Assembly: GCA_000733415.1 (NCBI GenBank)
Contig: KL662191.1
Location: forward strand, 1,404,676-1,468,675
Length of the DNA: 64,000 nucleotides
Direction of reading: 5' to 3'
Source: [Leptolyngbya] sp. JSC-1
Lineage (GTDB): Bacteria > Cyanobacteriota > Cyanobacteriia > Elainellales > Elainellaceae
Shown piece by piece: positions 35,529 to 43,700 of this stretch; positions within the stretch are counted from its first letter, which is position 1, and every line of letters starts with the position of its first letter. Made by a program: the position numbers and the translations under genes. Under the pieces are notes generated by a model. That model saw only the letters and a list, made by a program, of their open reading frames with translations. It was not told the origin of the DNA and did not search any database.

Positions 35529-36008
35529 TCAGCTAACCGCCTGCCAAATCCACTCTCGATTAAAATCAATCAATGCCTTTTGTTCTGGCCAGTACAGGTC
35601 CGGCAATTGATCGAGTGGAAACCAAGCTAACTGATTTCCTAGCTCTAGCCGTTGAGCATTCGGCTGAACTTGACTAGTTGAAAACAAGAAATAATAAACC
35701 TTTTTCCAGCGCCGTTTAGAAAAACTGAGCCGCTCCCGCATGCCTAGATCGGCCAGCAACTTTAAATCGGTTAAGCCCGCTTCTTCGGCAATCTCGCGAT
35801 GGGCTGCCTGCTGAATTGACTCACCCGGCTCTAATCGTCCCTTTGGCAATACAAAAGTAGCAGCACCTCGTTCCTGAATCAGGGCTACATAAACCTGCTC
35901 GGATTGACGCCGTATCACCACACCACCCGCCGAAACTTCCTCTGGAATTCCAGGCAAGCGATGATACCAGCTATCATCAATCGGCGGATATTGAAACGAA
36001 CATCCCAT
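35529..36008 (-). CDS. NUDIX hydrolase
   Basis: A 159-residue NUDIX pyrophosphohydrolase. The box GRLEPGESIQQAAHREIAEEAGL fits G-x5-E-x7-R-E-U-x-E-E-x-G-U exactly, so it should be active with Mg. Before it, SAGGVVIRRQSEQVYVALIQ forms the first strands, and the C-terminal YWPEQKALIDFNREWIW is a helix. Substrate could be a nucleotide sugar, dinucleoside polyphosphate or oxidised nucleotide; nothing here decides. It is transcribed divergently from the PHP gene. Confidence 0.9.
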   Translation of the reverse strand: MGCSFQYPPIDDSWYHRLPGIPEEVSAGGVVIRRQSEQVYVALIQERGAATFVLPKGRLEPGESIQQAAHREIAEEAGLTDLKLLADLGMRERLSFSKRRWKKVYYFLFSTSQVQPNAQRLELGNQLAWFPLDQLPDLYWPEQKALIDFNREWIWQAVS

Positions 36009-36085
36009 AGATTACTGCTTGATAGAACGAAGTTAGCTATTCTGAGGAAAGACGGCGCTTCACCTCTACACTCAACTTACACTCT

Positions 36086-36916
36086 ATGCTAGAACTGCAC
36101 TGCCACACCACTCACTCAGACGGCACGCTCACACCACCACGACTCGTAGACGCTGCTGCCGCTGCCGGGGTTGAAATTTTAGCGATTACCGACCACGATA
36201 CAATGTCAGGCTGGGAAGAAGCGATTGCTGCCGCCCGAACTTACAATATCGAGATTGTACCAGGTTTAGAACTCAGTACTGTTCACAGCGATCGCTCCAT
36301 GCATATTTTAGGGTTTTATCCCAACCGTGAACGACTTGAGACACCCCTGCAAGCACGACTGGCCGGACGGCATCGCCGCGCTCAACAAATGCTGGATAAG
36401 TTAGCCGAACTGGGCTATCCGGTTGAGTTAGCCAACTTGAATGGCAGCATGGCTCCTGGTCGGCCTCATATTGCTGCTGCTCTGGTGCGAGCGGGTTATG
36501 TGCAGTCGCCGCAAGAAGCATTCGATCGCTGGCTGGGTGACGACAAGCCGGCCTATGTTCAGTACGAAAAGTTTTCCGCCATTGAGGGGATCCAACTGCT
36601 GCGTCAGTGTCAGGCTGTGCCAGTTTGGGCACATCCGTTTTTGTTTCGCGGTGGTGATGTGGAGGCCATTTTGCCGGAATTGGTGGCTGCTGGACTTCTG
36701 GGAATTGAAGTCTACCATCCCAGTCACACTCCCAGCCAGAGCCGCAAACTGGAAGCGCTTTGCCAACGGTATGGGTTGCTTATGACCGGCGGCAGCGATT
36801 ATCACGGTCCCAGCAAGCAGGACGACCGCCACTCTGGACTCAACCAGCTACACCTGCCCACCGCGCTTCTACCGCCCCTGCAGCAAGCCGCGCAACAACT
36901 GCAATCACAAAATTAG
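36086..36916 (+). CDS. PHP-domain phosphoesterase
   Basis: A 276-residue PHP protein. Metal-binding motifs are complete: ELHCHTTHSDG (H-x-H and Asp), ITDHDT, PGLELST (Glu), WAHPF, and GSDYHGPS at the C-terminus. Family relatives include the RNase AM (YciV)-type 5'-3' exonuclease/3',5'-bisphosphate phosphatases. It should be a cytoplasmic divalent-metal phosphoesterase, perhaps in RNA or nucleotide turnover. The gene is divergent from the NUDIX gene with 77 bases between. A terminator lies about 190 bases after the stop. Confidence 0.9.
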   Translation: MLELHCHTTHSDGTLTPPRLVDAAAAAGVEILAITDHDTMSGWEEAIAAARTYNIEIVPGLELSTVHSDRSMHILGFYPNRERLETPLQARLAGRHRRAQQMLDKLAELGYPVELANLNGSMAPGRPHIAAALVRAGYVQSPQEAFDRWLGDDKPAYVQYEKFSAIEGIQLLRQCQAVPVWAHPFLFRGGDVEAILPELVAAGLLGIEVYHPSHTPSQSRKLEALCQRYGLLMTGGSDYHGPSKQDDRHSGLNQLHLPTALLPPLQQAAQQLQSQN

Positions 36917-37248
36917 CCGCTGCTAAACTCGCGCTAGCCGTGGTTTCTGGTTCAGCAAGCGCCCTTAAAACCACTGGTTACTTTGTCCTATCTGAGCCAC
37001 CTGAACAAGTCTGGCACAACTTGAGCTAAATGTGCTTCATTATACTAATTTTACACCGAGCAATTATTGATAAAACTTCAGTGAAATACCTACCAAAACC
37101 CCCTCAATCTACCAGCAAGCCTTTGAGATTGAGTTATTTTTTATACATTAGCTTCAGTATCTCAGTCACGAAGATGAGTCTTTTTCGAGCGGGTGCTGAC
37201 TCTGTTTAATCTATTTCAACTCAGGTCATAAAACTCAGGTCATAAAAC
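36917..37248. other. Intergenic region with terminator and PEP-CTERM gene leader
   Basis: It holds the hairpin at 37103-37144 and, right before the next start codon, two copies of ACTCAGGTCATAAA (37219-37232 and 37233-37246). No gene seen. Confidence 0.5.
37103..37144 (+). terminator. Rho-independent terminator
   Basis: CTCAATCT (37103-37110) pairs perfectly with AGATTGAG (37126-37133), loop 15, followed by TTATTTTTTAT. It would end transcripts from the PHP gene. Confidence 0.7.
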
Positions 37249-37917
37249 ATGGTCAAAATTCAGTCATTGCTTACTTCATTACTAGTTGTGGGTGCGATTT
37301 GCCTATCGGCGCTCGAGGTTAGTGCCAAGCCCGATAATAAAGCTCCTAAGCAGCCTGCTGGCAATCCTTCCAACCAACCGGCTAACTGTACCGCCGGCAG
37401 CGTCACGGCTGGTTTACTGACCTACACGAGCTGTATTGGTTCTTTCACAGGTAATGATGTCACTGATGGCGCTGCAGGCGGTGGCGATGATCCCTTGCTC
37501 GATCAACTGACCGCCGGAGTTTTTGATGGTTTGACGAATTGGTCCTTGCTAGAAAAGGTTGATCAACCTGGCAATGGTTCGGTTTTGAGTTGGACGGAAA
37601 CCAGTGAAGGAATCGGCAAGTGGAGTGTTTCTACTCCCATCACCAGTCCATTCGTGTTGAGCTTAAAAGCTGGTAACTCCTGGAGCGCCTACTATTTTGC
37701 CAACCCTTCCAATCTTTCTATTAGCGAAGGCTTGTGGAACACGCTGGGAGTTTCCCTGGCAGGAAATGGCAACAACGGTAAAGGGCTATCCCATGCCTCA
37801 ATTTTTGTGGCTCCTGGCGGTGATGATCCAGTCGAAGTGCCCGAACCTACCGTTTTAGCTGGACTCGGTTTAATCGCTGCCAGTAGCTTGAACCGCTTGA
37901 GAAAGAAACCCGCCTAA
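37249..37917 (+). CDS. PEP-CTERM sorting-domain exported protein
   Basis: A 222-residue exported protein. It has a signal peptide (SLLTSLLVVGAICLSALEVSA), a Thr/Gly/Asn-rich beta body with one Cys pair (NCTAGSVTAG; TSCIGSF), and the C-terminal VPEPTVLAGLGLIAASSLNRLRKK: PEP motif, hydrophobic span and basic tail. In this class the tail is thought to be cut by an exosortase (EpsH/XrtA-like), and such proteins are often linked to exopolysaccharide. No exosortase is in the window. It lies just downstream of the glycan block, which supports a surface role. Confidence 0.85.
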   Translation: MVKIQSLLTSLLVVGAICLSALEVSAKPDNKAPKQPAGNPSNQPANCTAGSVTAGLLTYTSCIGSFTGNDVTDGAAGGGDDPLLDQLTAGVFDGLTNWSLLEKVDQPGNGSVLSWTETSEGIGKWSVSTPITSPFVLSLKAGNSWSAYYFANPSNLSISEGLWNTLGVSLAGNGNNGKGLSHASIFVAPGGDDPVEVPEPTVLAGLGLIAASSLNRLRKKPA

Positions 37918-37957
37918 TTCTGCAACGCTCACCTATCCCAGGCCATCTGATGCATCC

Positions 37958-37993
37958 TGCTCCTCTGAATGCGTTTAGGAGGAGCATTTTTTT
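37958..37993 (+). terminator. Rho-independent terminator of the PEP-CTERM gene
   Basis: TGCTCCTC (37958-37965) pairs perfectly with GAGGAGCA (37979-37986), followed by seven Ts. It overlaps the 3' end of the convergent methyltransferase gene. Confidence 0.85.
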
Positions 37994-38697
37994 CGACAGG
38001 TGTAGGCAGTGATGACAGATGATGCGCGCTCCACGGTTTCAATCACAAATCCAGCCTCTTCTAGCATGCATTCTATGATCCAGCTAAACGTAGTGTATTC
38101 ATCTCGAACGTGAGTTTCAAAATCGGTCACGGTCCAACCTTCACCCGTTGGTTTAGCTGCTCGTGCTATCCAAGCTTCAATATGCGCCTGAAACTCAGAG
38201 GGCGGAAAGGAAAACACCGTATCCCAGAGGTAAAACACACCATCTGGCCGCAGCATGGTCGCAATGCGCAGCAGCACCACCATTTTCCAAAAATCGGGCA
38301 AGTGATGCATTGCCGCCTGAGTAATCACAAAATCAGCCGGAGCTGCGTTGTGGTTATAGGTCAGAAAGCCTTGATGGTGAAATCGAATTCGGTCGCTTAG
38401 TCCTGCTGCTATGGCTTTCTGCCGAGCATAGGCCAACATTGGTTGAGACACATCGACGGCATGCACCCTTGCTCCCGTCAAAGCGGCTTGAATCGCAAAG
38501 GTGCCGGTGCCACAGCCCAAGTCAATTACGGTATCACCAGCGGTGATGCCGAGCTGTTCAACCAGGGCTTGTTCCGCTTCCACGGTTGAAGAATGCTGGT
38601 TGCGATCGTAAGCGGCAACAACAGCAGGGTCATTAAAGTCAGTACCAACCTGACGAAATTCGTTATAAAACCAGACAGGATTATCACTCTGCTTCAT
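37975..38697 (-). CDS. Class I SAM-dependent methyltransferase
   Basis: A 240-residue methyltransferase. Motif I is VIDLGCGTGTFAIQAA (about 57-72), with the acidic VHAVDVSQPML after it and a motif IV-like DFVITQAAMHHLPD. The C-terminal part (WTVTDFETHVRDEYTTFSWIIECMLEEAGF) is family-like. Substrate is unknown. Its ATG overlaps the TGA of the aldo/keto reductase gene (ATGA), so the two are coupled in one operon, probably controlled by the MerR operator at 39704-39721. The stop lies within the terminator of the convergent PEP-CTERM gene. Confidence 0.88.
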   Translation of the reverse strand: MKQSDNPVWFYNEFRQVGTDFNDPAVVAAYDRNQHSSTVEAEQALVEQLGITAGDTVIDLGCGTGTFAIQAALTGARVHAVDVSQPMLAYARQKAIAAGLSDRIRFHHQGFLTYNHNAAPADFVITQAAMHHLPDFWKMVVLLRIATMLRPDGVFYLWDTVFSFPPSEFQAHIEAWIARAAKPTGEGWTVTDFETHVRDEYTTFSWIIECMLEEAGFVIETVERASSVITAYTCRKKCSS

Positions 38698-39680
38698 CGA
38701 TTTATAGCCTCCATCAAAGCAGCCGCATAGCGCTCGCCTGCCGCAGCCTGTTTGGGAACCACCTGATCGATTTGAGCCAGTTCTTCTGGGGTGAGTTCAA
38801 TAGCAACCGCACCGATGTTTTCCTCGAGATAATCTCGACGCTTAGTTCCCGGAATCGGCACAATGTCTTTTCCTTGCGCCAGTAGCCAAGCCAAAGCTAA
38901 CTGTCCAGGCGTAACTCCTTTCTGGCTCGCGATTGCCTTAACCTGCTCGACGAGCTGCAAGTTTTTGGCGAAATTCTCGCCCTGGAATCGAGGTTGAGTG
39001 CGGCGAAAATCATCAGGAGCAAAGTCAGCAGGGCTGGTAATTTTGCCAGAGAGAAAGCCACGTCCCATTGGGCTGTAGGGCACAAACCCGATACCCAGTT
39101 GCCGCAGGGTAGGTAGAATCTCGTCTTCTGGCTCGCGGCTCCAAAGCGAATATTCACTTTGCAGGGCAGTAATTCGATGCACCGCATGAGCACGGCGAAT
39201 CGTAGCAACCGCTGCTTCTGAGAGTCCCAAATAACGAACTTTGCCTTGTTGGACTAGTTCTGCCATTGCACCCACAGTGTCTTCAATCGGCACTTCGGGA
39301 TCAACGCGGTGCTGATAGTAGAGGTCGATGTAGTCTACGCCTAAGCGCTGCAACGAAGCCTCACAAGCTTGCCGGACATATTCGGGTCTACCGTTAACCG
39401 TCAGCGTTCCTCGTTCAAAATCCCGGCCTGAAATGCCGAATTTCGTCGCTAGAATCACCTGCTCGCGCTGGTTGCGAATGGCTTTGCCGACCAGCTTTTC
39501 GTTTTCTCCGAATCCATACATATCTGCGGTATCCAGAAAGTTCACGCCTAGCTCCAGCGCCCGCTGAATTGTAGCAATCGATTCGGTTTCATCGGCAGCG
39601 CCATAGGCCATCGACATGCCCATACAGCCGAGGCCAAGCGCAGATACTTCTAGCTCACCGAGTTTGCGATATTGCATCAT
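38694..39680 (-). CDS. Aldo/keto reductase
   Basis: A 328-residue NADPH-dependent aldo/keto reductase of the YajO/AKR13-like type. The catalytic tetrad is readable: Asp and Tyr in FLDTADMYGFGENE, Lys in VILATKFGIS, His in LYYQHRVD. The C-terminal VPIPGTKRRDYLEENIGA binds the NADP phosphate. Likely substrates are toxic aldehydes. It heads an operon with the methyltransferase and is preceded by a likely MerR operator, so it is probably induced by a small-molecule stress signal. Confidence 0.92.
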   Translation of the reverse strand: MMQYRKLGELEVSALGLGCMGMSMAYGAADETESIATIQRALELGVNFLDTADMYGFGENEKLVGKAIRNQREQVILATKFGISGRDFERGTLTVNGRPEYVRQACEASLQRLGVDYIDLYYQHRVDPEVPIEDTVGAMAELVQQGKVRYLGLSEAAVATIRRAHAVHRITALQSEYSLWSREPEDEILPTLRQLGIGFVPYSPMGRGFLSGKITSPADFAPDDFRRTQPRFQGENFAKNLQLVEQVKAIASQKGVTPGQLALAWLLAQGKDIVPIPGTKRRDYLEENIGAVAIELTPEELAQIDQVVPKQAAAGERYAAALMEAINR

Positions 39681-39703
39681 CTGATTCCTCTCATGAAAAA
39701 ATT

Positions 39704-39721
39704 AACTTTGACGTAAACGTT
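39704..39721 (-). promoter_or_regulatory. Probable MerR operator in front of the reductase operon
   Basis: AACTTTGACGTAAACGTT resembles the dyad in the MerR gene's own promoter (GACTTTAACGTTAACGTC at 40168-40185), identical at 14 of 18 positions. It lies about 25 bases before the aldo/keto reductase start, the place expected for a MerR-type activator. Confidence 0.55.
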
Positions 39722-39752
39722 AACTTATTCCGAAAAAATTATTTACCTTCGC

Positions 39753-40139
39753 TTACTTACCTTCGCGCTGTGTTTGCTCCTCAAGCCACTGTTGAATGCG
39801 ATCAATCTTGGCTTGTAACTCGATTCGGAATTGAGCTAGAGCCGCCAGTTTTCCATCGGTTTCTTGCAAATGCTGCTTCAGAATCTCCAGAATTTTCTGC
39901 TTACCGCGAATCCGAGTTGGGTCTTCAAAGTAGAGCGGTACGACGCTGATGATTTCCTCTAAACTGAGTCCTAGCTCCTTCAAATCATTGATTTTTTGCA
40001 GCCTTGCCAGCTCTGCCTCAGTGTAATAGCGAAATCCCGCTCCCTGTCGCTCGCCCGGTTCAAGTAACCCCAAACTTTCGTAATAGCGAACGGTGCGGGC
40101 CGTCACCCCAGCTCGCCGGGCAAATTCACCAATTCGCAT
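39753..40139 (-). CDS. MerR-family transcriptional regulator
   Basis: A 128-residue regulator. MRIGEFARRAGVTARTVRYYESLGLL is the winged helix-turn-helix, with GFRYYTEAELARL as the wing, then a dimerising coiled coil (AALAQFRIELQAKIDRIQQWLEEQ). There are no Cys, so it is not a SoxR-type or metal-thiolate sensor; the short C-terminus leaves the signal unknown. I start at ATG 40139 (MRIGEF) rather than 40187 because the promoter and operator lie between. It sits between the reductase operon and divergent msrA and probably controls itself and the reductase operon. Confidence 0.9.
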   Translation of the reverse strand: MRIGEFARRAGVTARTVRYYESLGLLEPGERQGAGFRYYTEAELARLQKINDLKELGLSLEEIISVVPLYFEDPTRIRGKQKILEILKQHLQETDGKLAALAQFRIELQAKIDRIQQWLEEQTQREGK

Positions 40140-40153
40140 TTTTTCGCTCACGT

Positions 40154-40192
40154 GATTATTTATAGCAGACTTTAACGTTAACGTCAATTTTT
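40154..40192 (-). promoter_or_regulatory. MerR promoter and autoregulatory operator
   Basis: On the minus strand TTGACG and TATAAA are 17 bases apart. Within and beside the spacer lies the dyad GACTTTAACGTTAACGTC (40168-40185). It also lies 29 bases before the divergent msrA start, so msrA could respond to the same regulator. Confidence 0.6.
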
Positions 40193-40213
40193 AGTCGAGA
40201 ACTGAGAAGCCAC

Positions 40214-40699
40214 ATGGAAAAAGCAACCTTTGGAGCCGGATGTTTTTGGGGCGTAGAAGACAAATTTCGTCGCGTCAAGGGCGTGATTTCTACCTCGGTC
40301 GGCTATATGGGCGGGCATTTCGAGCATCCCAGCTATCTCGATGTGCTGTCGCGCATCACGGGTCATGCCGAAGTTGCCCAACTCGAATACGACCCAGCCC
40401 TCATCACCTACGATGAACTGCTTCAGGTATTCTGGAGCATCCATGATCCCACCAGCTTGAACCGACAGGGCGCAGACCGGGGTGAACAATACCGTTCGGT
40501 GATTTTTTATCACACCCCGGAGCAGCGGTTAGCTGCCGAGCGCTCCAAACGCCAGTTAGAGGAATCTGGCCGCTACGACAAACCCATTGTTACTCAGATC
40601 CAAGCCGCTTCTGCCTACTGGTTAGCCGAGGATTATCACCAGCAGTACCTAGAGAAAAAGCGGCAAGAGAAGAAGCGACACAGTCAATCTGTGGGCTAG
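40214..40699 (+). CDS. msrA: Peptide-methionine (S)-S-oxide reductase
   Basis: A 161-residue MsrA that repairs oxidised methionine (S-sulfoxide) using a catalytic Cys. The signature GAGCFWGVED is present at positions 7-16, followed by SVGYMGG, YDELLQVFWSIHDPT and QGADRGEQYRSVIFYH, all typical of the family. Only the catalytic Cys is visible, with no C-terminal resolving Cys, so an outside reductant such as thioredoxin must regenerate it another way. It is divergent from merR and shares a 74-base promoter region with it. Confidence 0.95.
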   Translation: MEKATFGAGCFWGVEDKFRRVKGVISTSVGYMGGHFEHPSYLDVLSRITGHAEVAQLEYDPALITYDELLQVFWSIHDPTSLNRQGADRGEQYRSVIFYHTPEQRLAAERSKRQLEESGRYDKPIVTQIQAASAYWLAEDYHQQYLEKKRQEKKRHSQSVG

Positions 40700-40703
40700 C
40701 AGG

Positions 40704-43700
40704 CTACTGAATATTCGTGCTCGAAACCAATACCTCGCCCTTCAGCATCCGCTGGGCCGCATCCAGCAGCATTTCTTCTAGATAGGGCTTGGTAAAGTAA
40801 CCCTTAGCACCAAGCTGAACGGCCATCTGACGGTGGCGATCTGCCCCTCTAGAGGTGAGCATGGCAATGGGCAGGTGGTTAAGGTTGGCATCTTTCTGAA
40901 TCCGCGACAGCAGTTCCAAACCATCCATTCTCGGCATTTCGATATCACAGAACACCAGATCGCAAGGCAGTCCAGAGCGCAGTTTTTCCCAGGCTTCTTG
41001 ACCATCGCGGGCTTGTTCGACTCGGTAGCCTACCTTGCTGAAGGTCATGGACAACAGCTCCCGCACCGTAATCGAGTCGTCTACAATCAGCACGGTAGGT
41101 TCAGTCTTAGTCGCTGATTCTACTGGCACTTGAGCTTCGCCCTGATCCCAAAGCGAGCTGCCAGCTTCGCGGCGGATGCGACCTTGCCAGAGGTCGATGA
41201 GTTCCAGCACATCAGCAATCGGCATAATCCGGCCATCACCCAGCACCGTTGCGCCCGCCACACCTAGCGGTTTAGGGATCGGGCCTTCGAGCTGTTTGAT
41301 CACAATTTCCTGTTCGCCCAGCACCTGATCCACCTGGAGGGCCAAGAAATTACCAGCACTCCGCAGCACCACAATCGAAATGATGTCTTCTTCCTGATTG
41401 CCGCCGTAGACGCTGCCTCGCCCCAGCACTCGGTTATAGCGCAGTAGCTCCGATAAGGGTTGGAACGGCAGCAAACCATCGCGCCACTGAATGCACTGCC
41501 GCCCCTGCTCATCGATCTGAATTCGTTCTTGCGGTACATCGAGCATATCTTCCACCCCATCCATCGGGAAAGCAATGCGGGCACGGTTGCTGATGCAGCA
41601 CAGGGCTTTCGAGATGCTCAGCGTCAGCGGTAGCCGGATGGTGAAGGTAGTGCCTTTGCCGACTGTGGAATCGATGTTAATGGTGCCACGAATTTCGTTC
41701 AGGTTACTACGCACCACATCCAAACCAACGCCGCGTCCGCGTAAATCATCCACCTGCTCCACCGTACTGAAGCCGTGATGGAACAACAGATCATAGGTAT
41801 CGAGGCGGGACATTTCACGAGCTTGAGCTGGAGTAATCAAGCCTTTGGCCAACGCCTTCGCTCGAACTTTTTCTGGATTAATTCCAGCACCATCATCACT
41901 CACCGAAATCACGGTTTGGTTGCCCTGGTGGAAGGCTCGAATGATAATGCGTCCTGTGGGAGGTTTACCAGCCGCAATTCGCTCTTCGGGGGTTTCAATG
42001 CCGTGAGCAATCGCGTTATTCACCAGATGGGTCATCGGATCATAAAGCTGCTCTACAATCATCTTGTCGATCAGAGTATCTCGACCTTCGATTAGCAGTT
42101 CAGCCTGCTTTCCGTATCGGAGGGAGTTGTCACGCACGCCTCGTGGCAGTCGATCAGCGGTTTGAGCAAACGGCACCATGCGAGAACGGGTCAACCCTTC
42201 CTGGAGTTGGGTGGTAATTTGCCGGAAGTTGCGCGTTACCTGATCGGTTTCTTCCACCACAAAGTCAATGTCGGAAGCCGATTCTCGCACCCGGACAATC
42301 AGCTCGATCATCTCCTGCGATAGCGTATGGAAGCCAGTGAATCGATCCATTTCCAGCGCATCGAAACTCAGCCCCGTCGCGTGATTCGTCTGCCCTAAAC
42401 CAAATCCGCTAATCGGAGTGGTTCCCGACTGGCCCCGCCGACTAGAGAGCAGTGAGCTTTCCAAGAGGGAGCGTTCGTATAGGTCTCGCATCCGCTGACC
42501 CACATCACTTAACTGCTGCACCTGGTAGAGCAGATTATCCAAAAACTGGCGCAATCGTTCTTCCGCCTGCTCTAGGCTATTGCGGTTCACCACCATTTCT
42601 CCAACCAGGTTATTGAGGTTGTCGAGGTGTTTGACCGAAACCCGCATAGTCTGCTCATTCAAACCACTGCGGCGATTGGGACGACGATTGCTGACAACAC
42701 TAGATTTCCGAGCGGGAGAGGACCCGACCCCCAAGGTTTGGTCTGCATCCTGAAGCAACGCCTCTAGATCACCAAACTCATCGTCCACTGATTTTTCTAG
42801 TCCAATCGCTGGAGTCGGCGGTATTTCTGTCGCCGTTAGCTCTGGTGCAAGCTCTGGTCTATCATCTAGCAGCGCTTCCAGGTCAGCAAAATCAGCCGTA
42901 GTTTCATCGTTGTCATCATCAAAGGCATCGGTTGCATCTGACTGATCATGAATGGCAGTAACAGAGGTGCTATCTTCAGCCAGCATGGCCTCTAAATCGT
43001 CCAATTCAGCAGGTTCTGCTGAAATATCGCCAAACTCAACCACATCCTCCTCTGCTAACAGGGAATTCAGTGAATCATCTGCTTCAGCAGAAGCCAACAG
43101 ATCGAATGGGGCAGGCTGATTGTCCTCTGAACCGTACATACCAGTGAAGGCAGCTGTATCTTCAAAGGCGAACTCGCTGGCATCAGGGGGTGCATCGAAG
43201 CTCAATTCGGTATCAGGCATTGCAGCTTCTAGCTCAGCTCCGCTGATCGGTAGATCTGAACTAGCGAAATTCTCATCGGCGGCCATCAGGCCAGGTACGT
43301 CAAACTCGATAGTTGGGTCGAAATCCTGATTAAACTCGTAAATTTCCTGACTCGGCGCTTCGTTGAGATCGGTTGAATCGAACCCTATATCAGCATTAGC
43401 GATGCCCATATCTTCTAGCAACAGCTCAGGAACTTGGGCATCTTCTGTCAGCTGCATTGAAGTATCTGTTGAAGCATCTGACTGCGCCAGTAAATCCAGC
43501 TCAAATGCGTCGGGGTCACTTTCCTCGCCAAGCAAATCGAGCATCTCCCCAGCTTGTTCAGCGTCCACACCGGTTTCTAAACTGAAATCAAACGGATCGG
43601 ATGAGTTAGACTCATTGGCAGCAAATGGATGATCGGACTCTGAAGATATACTTTCGCCCCAGCCCAGCCCAGCATCGCTGTCACTACTAGAGCTACTGTT

